This document shows, piece by piece, positions 1 through 8,267 of a stretch of DNA of 64,000 nt. The stretch lies in the NCBI GenBank assembly GCA_016185125.1, contig JACPOC010000041.1:62001-126000 (forward strand), in the 5' to 3' direction. Both the position numbers and the translations under genes were made by a program. The first letter of the stretch is position 1; each line of letters starts with the position of its first letter. Under the pieces are notes generated by a model. That model was not told the DNA's origin and did not search any database. It worked only from the letters and a program-made list of their open reading frames with translations. This stretch comes from Bacteroidota bacterium. GTDB lineage: Bacteria > Bacteroidota > Bacteroidia > B-17B0 > Aurantibacillaceae.

Positions 1-347
1 AGTTTATAATACAACTTGTAAGAAGCAACATAATCATCCAGCAACAGCACAAAAAACAGAACCGTAACGCCCAATACAGAGGTTATAAAAACCTGAACAA
101 ATTCATTGATGCGTGATTTGCGCAATACGTTATTATACGAACCCGATAAGTAATAAACAAGCACCCAAATTATTGGAAGCGCAATAACGCTGATAATGAA
201 ACTTGTATCAAATAACTGAAGGGTAAAATCGCCGGTTTTTAAGGGATCTATCTGCGTTTTACGGTATAGATTAAATAAGGTCCAGGCAATTACGGCGGCC
301 AGATAATCAGAAAGTAAATAATATATGGTTCTTAAGCGGCGCTTCAC
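1..347 (-). CDS. polyprenyl-phosphate sugar transferase, N-terminal part (runs off the left edge)
   Basis: This minus-strand frame stays open for 115 codons to the window edge. It opens with a GTG (345-347) that overlaps the TGA stop of the upstream lipoprotein gene by four bases. The visible protein starts KRRLRTIYYLLSDYLAAVIA and has alternating hydrophobic segments with short basic loops. This looks like the membrane-spanning N-terminal half of Bacteroidota initiating sugar transferases, which move a sugar phosphate onto undecaprenyl phosphate. The catalytic C-terminal domain is outside the window, so the assignment rests on the N-terminal pattern only. The four-base overlap suggests translational coupling with the lipoprotein gene. 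Confidence 0.68.
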   Translation of the reverse strand, partial: MKRRLRTIYYLLSDYLAAVIAWTLFNLYRKTQIDPLKTGDFTLQLFDTSFIISVIALPIIWVLVYYLSGSYNNVLRKSRINEFVQVFITSVLGVTVLFFVLLLDDYVASYKLYYK

Positions 348-1192
348 AAATAAACAAGCTTAATGTTATCTAACCATACGTGAGCCGCATCGGTACCGTT
401 GGGTTTAATTAATCTGAAATATATTTTATAGGAGTTAGATACCGGCGAATCGTTAATTCGGCCTGCAAGCTGAATATAGATCTTGTTCCAATTGGCTTGA
501 GGCTTAACAATAACAGCGCCTTTTAGGTTAACGCCATCGGTTACTCCTACTTCAAAATCTTCGGTGCATTTATAATCCAGCTCTAAATAAACATTTGAGT
601 TGCCTTTTGGTAAGGTATAAGATACCGCCGATTCGAGCCTGGCTTCGCGGTAAGATGTACCGGTAAGACCCAACTCTGCCGACTTTCCTTCAAAACTATC
701 GGCCGCAGAGGCTATTTTAAAAGTAGTGTCGGAATTGTTAGCCGATTTAATAAGGCTAAAACCTATGGGATTGTCGAAATTTTCTTGCCAAACAAAGGTT
801 ACATTAGGGTTGTATTTAAAGGTAAAGGGTCTGGAAATAGTACTTCCGCTTGTAAGCAGAGTATCAAACGTAATTTTATCGTAAAGAATCCAGGAAATGG
901 TAAGATCTTTTATGCCATTGTTTTTAATTCCTGCAAATACATCAATGCGTGCGTTGCTGTTTTTGTTTACAATTGGCATTAGGTGGCCAACGGGGTAAGC
1001 TCCCTGAAATTTACCGTTTACGTATAAAAAAAGATCGGTTATTTTATTGCTGCCCGAACCCTGAGTAGTGGCAGTGGTTACCGCAACCTTAGAGGAGCTT
1101 ATAAAAAAAGCTTCAGGGGCAGGCTTGTACTTCTTGCAGGAAACAAATAAAATGCAGTAACCAAAAAATATAAATACTAAAAAATACCTCAT
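344..1192 (-). CDS. putative lipoprotein with C-terminal beta-sandwich-like region
   Basis: This 282-residue protein starts with a hydrophobic signal segment ending FVSC, so Cys19 is the probable lipidated residue, followed by KK. The rest is rich in short beta-type segments. It ends AAHVWLDNIKLVYL, an ending seen in jelly-roll or carbohydrate-binding-like modules, so a beta-sandwich in the last 150 residues is plausible. I recognise no enzyme motif. It is probably anchored in the outer or inner membrane facing the periplasm. Its stop overlaps the start of the sugar transferase gene, so the two are probably co-transcribed and may both serve envelope glycan synthesis. The function is unknown. 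Confidence 0.75.
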   Translation of the reverse strand: MRYFLVFIFFGYCILFVSCKKYKPAPEAFFISSSKVAVTTATTQGSGSNKITDLFLYVNGKFQGAYPVGHLMPIVNKNSNARIDVFAGIKNNGIKDLTISWILYDKITFDTLLTSGSTISRPFTFKYNPNVTFVWQENFDNPIGFSLIKSANNSDTTFKIASAADSFEGKSAELGLTGTSYREARLESAVSYTLPKGNSNVYLELDYKCTEDFEVGVTDGVNLKGAVIVKPQANWNKIYIQLAGRINDSPVSNSYKIYFRLIKPNGTDAAHVWLDNIKLVYL

Positions 1193-1251
1193 ACAATAAC
1201 GCGTTCTTGCCTCAAAATTATAAAATAATTGATACCCGGGGCAACAAATCT

Positions 1252-2217
1252 TTAGCTTGTAATTTTAGATTCAATTTCAAAGGCCAGTTCCATTACCTTA
1301 ATTGAATCTTCAATACTCACTTTACTGGGTTTGTTGTTGGTAATACTATAATAGAACGCATTCAGCTCTTCATTTATTGCGTTTGTTGGTAAAATAATTG
1401 GGTGTTCAAACACAATTTCTTTTTTAGGCATGCCTTTTACAGGTTCTACCAGCATATTGGTAGAGTTGGGAGAGGCATTTTTTAAACGGATAACCTCAGT
1501 AATTTTATCTAAAAGATTAATGCTGACAAAATTTTTATCGGTAAAAACCCTGAATTTTCGCGAATTTTTTAAAGCCATACGATTGGTGGTAATGTTGGCC
1601 ACACAGCCGTTATCAAACTCCACCCGGGCACTTATAATATCGGGCGATGCGCTTACCAAGGCCATTCCGCTGGCACTTATTTTTTTTACATTGCCTTTAA
1701 CAATACTCAAAACCAGATCCAGATCGTGCATCATCAAATCTAAAACCACCGAAACATCCGTGCCCCTCGCATTATATTGCGCCAAACGGTGAATTTCAAT
1801 AAACATGGGGTTGTTAAGATAGGGTAAAGCAGCTATAAAAGCGGGGTTAAAACGCTCAACATGACCCACTTGCAGGCAAATTCCGGCTTCATTTTTAAGT
1901 AATTGAAGCTGCCGGGCTTCCTTTAATAGAGAGGTAACCGGCTTCTCAATAAAAACATGCTTTCCGTGCATAATGGCCTCTTTTGCAATCTCAAAATGGG
2001 TATTGCTGGGGGTAACAATATCAAGCACCGCGCAATTTACAATGGCTTCCGGTAACGAATTAAAAGCTTTTACCTGATATTGCATAGCTAAATCCTCGGT
2101 CAATTGCTTATCAATATCGTACACTCCCACCAAATGCCAGTGGGGGTTTTCGTGTAAAAGCTTCAGGTGTATTTTGCCCAGGTAACCTAAACCAACTAAT
2201 GCAATACTGTTTGTCAT
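1252..2217 (-). CDS. Gfo/Idh/MocA-family NAD(P)-dependent oxidoreductase
   Basis: The protein (321 residues) has an N-terminal Rossmann fold with the dinucleotide-binding run GLGYLG at about 9-14. The family EKP motif is at 91-93 (Lys92 is the usual catalytic lysine), GHVERFNP follows at about 118-125, and DLMMHDLDL with the conserved His lies near 164. The length is typical of the family. Members oxidise or reduce sugars, inositols and related polyols, but the substrate cannot be read from sequence. The gene stands alone on the minus strand, 59 bases upstream of the lipoprotein gene and divergent from the methyltransferase remnant at 2279. Confidence 0.9.
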   Translation of the reverse strand: MTNSIALVGLGYLGKIHLKLLHENPHWHLVGVYDIDKQLTEDLAMQYQVKAFNSLPEAIVNCAVLDIVTPSNTHFEIAKEAIMHGKHVFIEKPVTSLLKEARQLQLLKNEAGICLQVGHVERFNPAFIAALPYLNNPMFIEIHRLAQYNARGTDVSVVLDLMMHDLDLVLSIVKGNVKKISASGMALVSASPDIISARVEFDNGCVANITTNRMALKNSRKFRVFTDKNFVSINLLDKITEVIRLKNASPNSTNMLVEPVKGMPKKEIVFEHPIILPTNAINEELNAFYYSITNNKPSKVSIEDSIKVMELAFEIESKITS

Positions 2218-2278
2218 ACTAACTTCAAAACTAAGCGTTTTAAAAAAGGGAGTGTTAGTAATTAAAATTAAATATTAA

Positions 2279-2994
2279 ATGACTGTTGTTTATTACTCAA
2301 TAGCTTTACATGTGTTTTACATTGTATCTAAAGAGGATGAATATTTGTTTAAAGGCAAGCGCAAACGTTTGGTTGAACAATTAAAGGAAAAGGAATTAAA
2401 AGCTCGCAGGTGCTGGCCGCCATAGAAAAAGTGCCCCGCCATTTGTTTTTTGATAACACTACCAACCGACCCGCTTTATTAGATCATGCGTACAGCGATA
2501 AGGCATTGCCAATAGGAGCGGGGCAAACCATTTCTCACCCTTACACGGTAGCTTTTCAAACAGAGCAATTAGAAATAAAAAGCGGCGATAAAATTCTTGA
2601 AATTGGCACAGGATGCGGCTATCAAACAGCGGTGCTTTTAGAAATGGGGGCAAAGGTGTACAGCATTGAACGGCAAAAAACCTTGTTTGATAAAACTAAA
2701 ATTTTTCTTCCTTATATAGGATACGGCGGAGCTAAATTAATTTACGGCGATGGTTATAAAGGATTGCCTCAATTTGCCCCTTTTGATAAAATAATTGTTA
2801 CCGCCGGCGCTCCTTACATTCCAAACGACTTATTAGAGCAGTTAAAAGTGGGCGGCTTAATTTTAATTCCGCTTGGCGAAGGCGAAAATCAGGAAATGAT
2901 TTGGCTTAAAAAGAAAAGCATGAGCGATTTTGACCGAAAAACCCTGGGAAGCTTTAAGTTTGTGCCCTTATTACAGAATAAATCGGGTAATTAG
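2279..2994 (+). pseudogene. pcm: protein-L-isoaspartate O-methyltransferase with a frameshift near codon 38
   Basis: The family repairs isoaspartyl residues using S-adenosylmethionine. The reading frame from ATG 2279 gives a normal family N-terminus (KGKRKRLVEQLKEK) but then runs into a stop near 2426. The rest, from SSQVLAAIEKVPRHLFFDN to the stop at 2992-2994, is in the frame one base earlier. It carries the SAM motif LEIGTGCGYQ, the DKIIVTAGAP segment and GGLILIPLGEG. Joining the two frames at the purine-rich stretch around 2384-2397 restores the family sequence LKEKGI, so one base appears to be missing there. This could be a real inactivating deletion or a sequencing error in an A/G run. 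The residues before KEDEYLF do not look like the family, so the true start is uncertain. Confidence 0.8.
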
Positions 2995-2996
2995 TG

Positions 2997-3404
2997 GCTT
3001 AAATGTTTAATATTACTCATCAAATGTTCAATATTACTCGTTAAATGTTCAATATTACTCGTTAAATGTTCAATAGTTGTCGTTAAATGTTCAATAGTTG
3101 GCGTTAAATGTTCAATAGTTGTCGTTAAATGTTCAATAGTTGGCGTTAAATGTTCAATAGTTGGCATTAAATCTTCAATAGTTGGCTTTAAATGTTCAAT
3201 AGTTGGCGTTAAATGTTCAATAGTTGGCGTTAAATATTCAATAGTTGGTGTTAAATGTTAAATAGTTGGCGTTAACTGTTCAATATTCCTCGTTAAATGT
3301 TTAACATTACTCGTTAAATATTCAATATTCCTCGTTAAATGTTTAACATTACTCGTTAAATATTCAATATTCCTCGTTAAATATTCATTATTACTCGTTA
3401 AATG
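2997..3404. repeat. 21-bp tandem array, 19 full copies plus a partial copy
   Basis: Uninterrupted 21-base units share the core CGTTAAATGTTCAAT followed by a variable six-base tail. Three tail classes come in blocks: ATTACT in units 1-3, AGTTGG or AGTTGT in units 4-13, and ATTCCT alternating with ATTACT in units 14-19. The final block has a 42-base higher-order period. The array fills the gap between two convergent genes. It also supplies the last codons and the TAA stop (3391-3393) of the PspC gene. There are no spacers between units, so this is a minisatellite and not a CRISPR array. Confidence 0.95.
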
Positions 3405-5208
3405 TGTTTTCCTTAGTATTGATTTGAATGCCCTGTTCGTTAATGTTTACGTTGCCCTCTTTTGATTGTATTTTTATTCCGTCTTTATCAATTTTTATAT
3501 CGGCATCTTTAGTGTTAACCGAACTATTTATGGGAGGTACGGGTGGGGCAGGAGGCGGCTCTGTAAGATCATCTTCGTTTTGCGTGATGCCCTCGCAATC
3601 AATGCAGGTTAATCCTTCTTTATTCATTATCCATCGGCGGTTAATCATATCTCCGTCAAAGGTATTGGTTACATTTTCTATATCCGAAATAAAATGTTCA
3701 AGGTTTTTATCAAGATGAATAACTTTGCCGCGCGGCACTTTTAAAAGAATATGAACTTCCTGTAATCTGAATTTTTCGTTTTCAGCTACAGTAAACAGAT
3801 CATCAAAAGAAATAGTATTGCCTTGCTGAATTGTTTTATAGTCTATCTTTTTTGCTCTTTCGGTTGCTGAACGTTTATCTTCTCCGCGCGCTTCTTTGAT
3901 GATGTATAACTCAAAATCAGAGGTTAAAGAGGGAACAATATTTAAACTGCTGCGGCCGGCAATAAATTTTGAATTTCCGTTAAGGCCAATCATGTAATCA
4001 CTCCGGCGGTTGTTAATGCGAATGCGCCCGCGGTTAGTGTGATATTCATCATCCTGTATGTTTAATTTATTCATTAATTCTTTATTGTTATTTAAGGTAA
4101 GATATAAAGTATCGTGTTGAATGAGTTGTACCTGTTCTTTTATTTTACCGCCGTTGCCAAAATCTTTTCCGGTTGTAATTCCTATGAATAAAGCAATAAC
4201 AAAGCCACTAAGCCACACCAATCCTGCGCTGAGGTTTAACCAACGATTGGTATAATGTATTTTGAATAACAGTTTTACTCCGCCGTAAATCATCATTAAA
4301 ATGGGTACGCCAAAAAATAAGGTGATGCCAATGATGCCAACGGTGTAATGACTTCTTTCAAGGAAAAATAAATTTATCCAATCGTTAAATTCGGTGTTGG
4401 CGCCAATAATTGAGAACCCGAAAATAGTGGATAACAACACCAGCATAAACATGACGCCAAAGATGAGCAGTATAAGGCCGATGAGGCGCGCAAATAATTT
4501 TCCGAGGAGGATAAAGAAGTTGCGGATAAAGTTGGCTATTTTTTCAATGGCGTTGCGTGGCTGGCTGAAGTCGCGGTTTTTAAAATCGTTGCCGTATTTT
4601 TCAATTCTTTTTTTTACCTGTTCGGCCTCGTCCATTACTGTTTTGCTTATGTTATTGATGTCTATTTTTTCGCCGCGCATGGCTAATTTATCGGCCGTTG
4701 TTTTAGCTTCGGGAATTACGATCCATAAAATGATGTACACCCATATACTAACGCCGGCAAAAAATATAAGTAAGAACATGGCAAGGCGTATCCAAACAAC
4801 ATCTACATCAAAATAAGCGGCAATACCCGAACACACGCCCGCTACCGCTTTGTGATCGGGGTCGCGGAAGATTCTTTTTTTAGCGGAATTGTTTGCCTGA
4901 TGAGTATGAGTTTGCTGTTGCTGATAGGTATTATCCTGCTGCTGATCACCGGCAAATTCTTCCGGCCTTCCCATGGTTTCAATAACCGAATCCACATCGC
5001 CCATTAATACAACTTGTTTAACGGCACTTGTTTTGGTTTGAAGCATTTCGGCAATGCGCGCTTCAATATCGCCCATAATTTCGTTTCCGCCATCGGTGTT
5101 GCTGAAATAACCTTTAATAGTATTTAAATATTTGCTTAGTTTTTCAAAAGCTTCTTCTTCAATATGAAAAATGATGCCGCTGATATTTATTGTAACTGTT
5201 TTATTCAT
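3391..5208 (-). CDS. PspC-domain membrane protein
   Basis: This 605-residue protein has four parts. An N-terminal cytoplasmic region (about 1-90) is followed by a Gln/His-rich linker and then by a PspC domain at about 111-170 (KRIFRDPDHKAVAGVCSGIA, then a transmembrane segment ending LWIVIPEAKT). Further membrane segments lie at roughly 230-350, and a long hydrophilic C-terminal part ends in INEQGIQINTKENTFNE. PspC proteins act in membrane-stress sensing. Large PspC fusions directly downstream of a PadR regulator are common in Bacteroidota. The start ATG lies 48 bases after the PadR gene. The last codons come from the 21-bp tandem array, so the C-terminus could vary with array length. Confidence 0.88.
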   Translation of the reverse strand: MNKTVTINISGIIFHIEEEAFEKLSKYLNTIKGYFSNTDGGNEIMGDIEARIAEMLQTKTSAVKQVVLMGDVDSVIETMGRPEEFAGDQQQDNTYQQQQTHTHQANNSAKKRIFRDPDHKAVAGVCSGIAAYFDVDVVWIRLAMFLLIFFAGVSIWVYIILWIVIPEAKTTADKLAMRGEKIDINNISKTVMDEAEQVKKRIEKYGNDFKNRDFSQPRNAIEKIANFIRNFFILLGKLFARLIGLILLIFGVMFMLVLLSTIFGFSIIGANTEFNDWINLFFLERSHYTVGIIGITLFFGVPILMMIYGGVKLLFKIHYTNRWLNLSAGLVWLSGFVIALFIGITTGKDFGNGGKIKEQVQLIQHDTLYLTLNNNKELMNKLNIQDDEYHTNRGRIRINNRRSDYMIGLNGNSKFIAGRSSLNIVPSLTSDFELYIIKEARGEDKRSATERAKKIDYKTIQQGNTISFDDLFTVAENEKFRLQEVHILLKVPRGKVIHLDKNLEHFISDIENVTNTFDGDMINRRWIMNKEGLTCIDCEGITQNEDDLTEPPPAPPVPPINSSVNTKDADIKIDKDGIKIQSKEGNVNINEQGIQINTKENTFNE

Positions 5209-5229
5209 GATTTAAATTTTTATTGTTGC

Positions 5230-5247
5230 TCATGTATGCATACATGA
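5230..5247. promoter_or_regulatory. 18-bp perfect palindrome between the padR-like gene and the PspC gene
   Basis: The sequence TCATGTATGCATACATGA is a perfect dyad 22 bases upstream of the PspC start codon, in the short gap after the PadR gene. It contains ATGT and ACAT half sites, which are the ends of the classical PadR recognition pattern, although the spacing is six rather than eight bases. It could be a second PadR operator or an RNA element affecting PspC translation. The palindrome is seen directly; the role is inferred. Confidence 0.45.
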
Positions 5248-5256
5248 TAATTTTTT

Positions 5257-5628
5257 TTAGTTATTGTTTGAAATTGTTTTGTTTACAGCTTCAACAAGTT
5301 CTGTCCAACTGGTTTGAAGTTCTTTTAAATACTGTTCGCCAATTTGTGTGAGCTTATAATATTTTCGGGGCGGCCCGCTGGTGCTTTCTTCCCAACGGTA
5401 AGCCAGGAGCCCTGTATTTTTGAGTCGTGTAAGCAAAGGATAAAGTGTGCCTTCAACTACCACTAACTTAGTACCTTTTAAGTTTTCGATTATTTGCGTT
5501 GGATACGCATCGCCTTTAGATAAGATAGAAAGTACGCATAGTTCAAGAACACCTTTTCGCATTTGGGTTTGCGCGCCTGCTTTTTCGGCGCCTCCCTGCG
5601 TGTTGGATGTATTCTCTGAGTTTATCAT
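5257..5628 (-). CDS. PadR-family transcriptional regulator
   Basis: This protein (123 residues) has the PadR winged-helix domain over most of its length. It starts GVLELCVLSILSKGDAYPTQ and continues with the recognition region VVEGTLYPLLTRLKNTGLL and the wing with GPPRKYYKLTQIGEQYL. It lacks the long C-terminal dimerisation helices of larger PadR proteins, as usual for the short subfamily-2 type. It lies between a small exported protein gene (22 bases upstream) and the PspC gene (48 bases downstream), all in one direction. It probably represses its own operon through the palindrome at 6037-6067. Confidence 0.93.
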   Translation of the reverse strand: MINSENTSNTQGGAEKAGAQTQMRKGVLELCVLSILSKGDAYPTQIIENLKGTKLVVVEGTLYPLLTRLKNTGLLAYRWEESTSGPPRKYYKLTQIGEQYLKELQTSWTELVEAVNKTISNNN

Positions 5629-5650
5629 TTTATTAATGAAATTTATTTTT

Positions 5651-5986
5651 TTAAATGGTTTTAAAATTCACCACCACGCTGTTTATCATTTCGGGTTTAA
5701 GATCTGAGAAGTGCTTGGTATGAAGTTGTTTTTCTATTTCTTTTTTAAGAAGTTGATTAGTTGTTTTAGCGAGCGCGAAATTTACTTTTCCTTTATCATC
5801 GGCAGAAAATAAAATTTCAATTTTTTGATTTATGATACATAAAGTTGAGGGAACTTTAAGAGTGCTATGAATGGTTCTTCGGGAATTGGTTTTATAAATT
5901 GTTTCCGGAAAAGTTGTAGCATTAGCCATTGAGGAGAAAAATGTAAATCCCGAGGCTATAATAATGGTTGTAAGAAAAGTTTTCAT
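5651..5986 (-). CDS. small exported protein of unknown function, first gene of the PadR-PspC operon
   Basis: This 111-residue protein has an N-terminal signal peptide (a hydrophobic stretch to about residue 23, with a likely cleavage after SSMANA). I recognise no domain. The segment CIINQKIEILFSADDKGKVN followed by LKKEIEKQLHTKHFSDLKPE suggests a small alpha/beta fold that would act in the periplasm. It is the promoter-proximal gene of an apparent three-gene operon with the PadR regulator and the PspC protein, so it may take part in the same envelope response. Confidence 0.7.
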   Translation of the reverse strand: MKTFLTTIIIASGFTFFSSMANATTFPETIYKTNSRRTIHSTLKVPSTLCIINQKIEILFSADDKGKVNFALAKTTNQLLKKEIEKQLHTKHFSDLKPEMINSVVVNFKTI

Positions 5987-6020
5987 GTTAGTAGTAGGTT
6001 ATAGTTGCTATTATGCGGTA

Positions 6021-6067
6021 CAAACATACATAAATATTTTAGTACTATGCAACACATAGTACTAAAA
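6021..6067 (-). promoter_or_regulatory. promoter with overlapping PadR-type operator for the PadR-PspC operon
   Basis: Read on the minus strand, 6028-6021 is TATGTTTG, matching the Bacteroidota -7 box TAnnTTTG. A TTG at 6052-6050, 21 bases upstream, fits the -33 box. That TTG lies in the five-base centre of a perfect inverted repeat with 13-base arms, TTTTAGTACTATG (6037-6049) and CATAGTACTAAAA (6055-6067). A dimer bound there would cover the -33 box, so repression is the simplest reading. The start codon at 5986 is about 35 bases from the -7 box. Confidence 0.7.
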
Positions 6068-6137
6068 AGATCGCTAAATTTTTATATCTATCTGATTATC
6101 AAGTAATATAATTTTAAAGTTTACTGTAAAAAATTGG

Positions 6138-6145
6138 TATATTTG
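6138..6145 (+). promoter_or_regulatory. candidate -7 promoter box for the terC-like gene
   Basis: TATATTTG matches the Bacteroidota -7 consensus TAnnTTTG and lies 17 bases before the ATG of the TerC-family gene. No clear -33 TTTG is visible at the usual distance, so the call is tentative. Confidence 0.4.
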
Positions 6146-6162
6146 CATGAAATTCTTTTACA

Positions 6163-6960
6163 ATGCATGATTGGTCGGCCGATATTGCGGCACTTTTTTC
6201 ATTTCACGGACTTGTTGCATTAATAACCCTTTCTTTTTTGGAAGTTATTTTAGGAATAGACAATATTATTTTCATATCCATTGCTGTTAACAAATTACCG
6301 CATCATCAGCAAAAAAGCGCCCGCACAATGGGCTTATTACTGGCTTTATTGGTAAGATCGGTACTTTTATTTTTTATCGGATGGATAGCTTCTTTAAAAG
6401 CCGCCTTATTTTACTTGGGCGATTACGGGGTTAGCGGCAAGGCACTTATATTATTTGGTGGGGGAGTGTTTTTGATTATTAAAACCTGGCAGGAAATTCA
6501 GGAAAAAATTCAAACCGATGAGGATGAAATAGAAAGTAAATCGAAAGGTAAGAACACGTTTGGAGCTATTATTATGCAGATTGTAATTATTGATTTTGTG
6601 TTTAGTTTTGATAGTATATTAGCGGCGGTAGGAGTTTGCGGGGTGGTTTTGGTAATGATAGGGGGAGTAATCATCAGCATGGTGTTGATGATTTTATTTA
6701 GCGGTTATGTAGCTGATTTTATTAATAAAAATCAGGGGATAAAAATGATAGCCATGGTTTTTTTATTAGTAATTGGGGGGATTTTAATTGCCGATGCAGT
6801 AATTGATGCCTACAATTTTAGTGTGGAAGAAGAAGATCATGTAGAGTTAAATAAAAACTTCGCTTACATTGCCATGGCCTTTGCTTTAACAATAGAGATG
6901 TTTAACATGAAGGAAAGAAAAGTGAAGAGAAGAAGAGATTTGGGACAGAAAGAGGAGTAG
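6163..6960 (+). CDS. TerC-family integral membrane protein
   Basis: This protein (265 residues) has about seven hydrophobic segments. The family hallmarks are LSFLEVILGIDNIIFISIAV near the N-terminus, LLLALLVRSVLLF, and IVIIDFVFSFDSILAAVG in the second half, with acidic residues inside membrane helices (EVILGIDN and DFVFSFDS). TerC/Alx-type proteins act in metal-ion handling, notably manganese export that protects exported metalloproteins, and some are linked to tellurite resistance. The C-terminus is charged (MKERKVKRRRDLGQKEE). It is a single gene that converges with the polysaccharide locus; the two stops are two bases apart. Confidence 0.92.
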   Translation: MHDWSADIAALFSFHGLVALITLSFLEVILGIDNIIFISIAVNKLPHHQQKSARTMGLLLALLVRSVLLFFIGWIASLKAALFYLGDYGVSGKALILFGGGVFLIIKTWQEIQEKIQTDEDEIESKSKGKNTFGAIIMQIVIIDFVFSFDSILAAVGVCGVVLVMIGGVIISMVLMILFSGYVADFINKNQGIKMIAMVFLLVIGGILIADAVIDAYNFSVEEEDHVELNKNFAYIAMAFALTIEMFNMKERKVKRRRDLGQKEE

Positions 6961-6962
6961 AT

Positions 6963-8267
6963 TTACTCGAGGGCGGTTGCAGGAAGCAATCCGTTATTTT
7001 CAATATGCTCTTTATAAGCTATAGAATTAAAGTAATAAAGCAGTAGAAAAAATGGAAAGCCATTTAAAAAATAATGCCCTTGTCGGAATAAATTAAGAAG
7101 TATCATTACTAAGATGGCGTTACTAATAAGCCAATGGTTTGTAGGATAAGATTCGTTACGCCTTACATAACATTTAAATATAATATAAAAGAAAATAGAA
7201 ACGCCAAACAAACCTGTTTCGGAAATAAGCCGCAATAACATAGAGTTGGCATCGGCGGAATTTAAATTAAAACCGTACACCTTAATCTCTTTAGCAAGCG
7301 AAAATCTTTCAAAGGCAACAGGGTGGGAGCCAACTCCGGTTCCAAATAAAAAGTTAGTTTTTACATTTTCCATAGCAACGTGGTAATTGTTGAATAGGAT
7401 AAATGAAGAGCCATGCGTTTTCCCGAGTTCAAATTTTCCGTTAGAAAACAGGCTTATTAAACTGTCAAATCGATCTCTGAACTCCGTGATATTGTTATGC
7501 ATAAAATTAAAGATCATGATGCCTAAAGGAATAGTAAGAAACAAATAGCGAATTAATCCGAAATTTATTGCCAGAAATAATAGCGAGAAAAGTACGCCGG
7601 TTTGAGCCAAACCCGAAAAGGATAGTATATAAATAACAATGATTACCATTCCCTGAAATTTTGTAAGATAATAAGGTTCTTTTCTGAAAAGATTATACAA
7701 TGCCACAAAAAAGGCGGCTGAAAGCACGGCTCCCAAGTGCGTAGGCTCTCCAAATATTGAATTAACGCGAATGCCAAAATTTCCTCCAGCTGTTACACCC
7801 CATTTGTTTAAGATCCATTTATAATTATAACCTGCAACAAACCCTATTTGGTAGGAAACGAACTGAAAAACTCCTATTAAAGCGGCAATGTAACATCCTT
7901 TTAAATACCATTTAAAAAGCTGATCTACATTAAAGTCGAACTCTACTATTACATAGTAATAAAAAAAATAAGCAAGGGTTAGGCCGGTAATAACTTTAAA
8001 AAATTGGGCGGCGGTATTGTTGCCCATCATAATATTAAAGAACCCGGTTAAAAAAAGAGTAACGAAAATGAAAATCAGATGTCTGTTAAAGCCATAACGC
8101 AAAATAAAACCGGGCAATAACACAACGTAAATCAAATACCCGAAATAAAATTCAAAAGGTTCCTTAAAAAAAACATAGGAGTTAATGAATACCGAAATAT
8201 ATATAAACACAATTATCAGTAAATTGTGTTTATGTTCGTCTATTCTGTCTTCCGCGGTAATTACCAT
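6963..8267 (-). CDS. O-antigen ligase/polymerase-like (Wzy/WaaL) membrane protein
   Basis: This 434-residue protein is almost wholly hydrophobic, with about ten to twelve membrane segments. It has a larger external loop around 270-330 containing FGTGVGSHPVAFERF, the kind of loop motif found in O-antigen ligases and polymerases, and FGEPTHLGAVLSAAFF earlier. It is the last gene of the long minus-strand polysaccharide locus. Because the locus carries an ABC-2 exporter and no visible Wzx flippase, the ligase role is at least as likely as polymerisation. Its ATG overlaps the stop of the gene before it by one base. Confidence 0.75.
   Translation of the reverse strand: MVITAEDRIDEHKHNLLIIVFIYISVFINSYVFFKEPFEFYFGYLIYVVLLPGFILRYGFNRHLIFIFVTLFLTGFFNIMMGNNTAAQFFKVITGLTLAYFFYYYVIVEFDFNVDQLFKWYLKGCYIAALIGVFQFVSYQIGFVAGYNYKWILNKWGVTAGGNFGIRVNSIFGEPTHLGAVLSAAFFVALYNLFRKEPYYLTKFQGMVIIVIYILSFSGLAQTGVLFSLLFLAINFGLIRYLFLTIPLGIMIFNFMHNNITEFRDRFDSLISLFSNGKFELGKTHGSSFILFNNYHVAMENVKTNFLFGTGVGSHPVAFERFSLAKEIKVYGFNLNSADANSMLLRLISETGLFGVSIFFYIIFKCYVRRNESYPTNHWLISNAILVMILLNLFRQGHYFLNGFPFFLLLYYFNSIAYKEHIENNGLLPATALE

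Noticed and set aside
2384-2397. Programmed -1 frameshift in pcm
   Set aside because: No X-XXY-YYZ slippery heptamer is seen, and the family is not known to use one. A deletion or sequencing error is simpler.
2997-3404. Possible CRISPR array
   Set aside because: Units are directly abutting 21-base copies with no unique spacers, and no cas genes are nearby.
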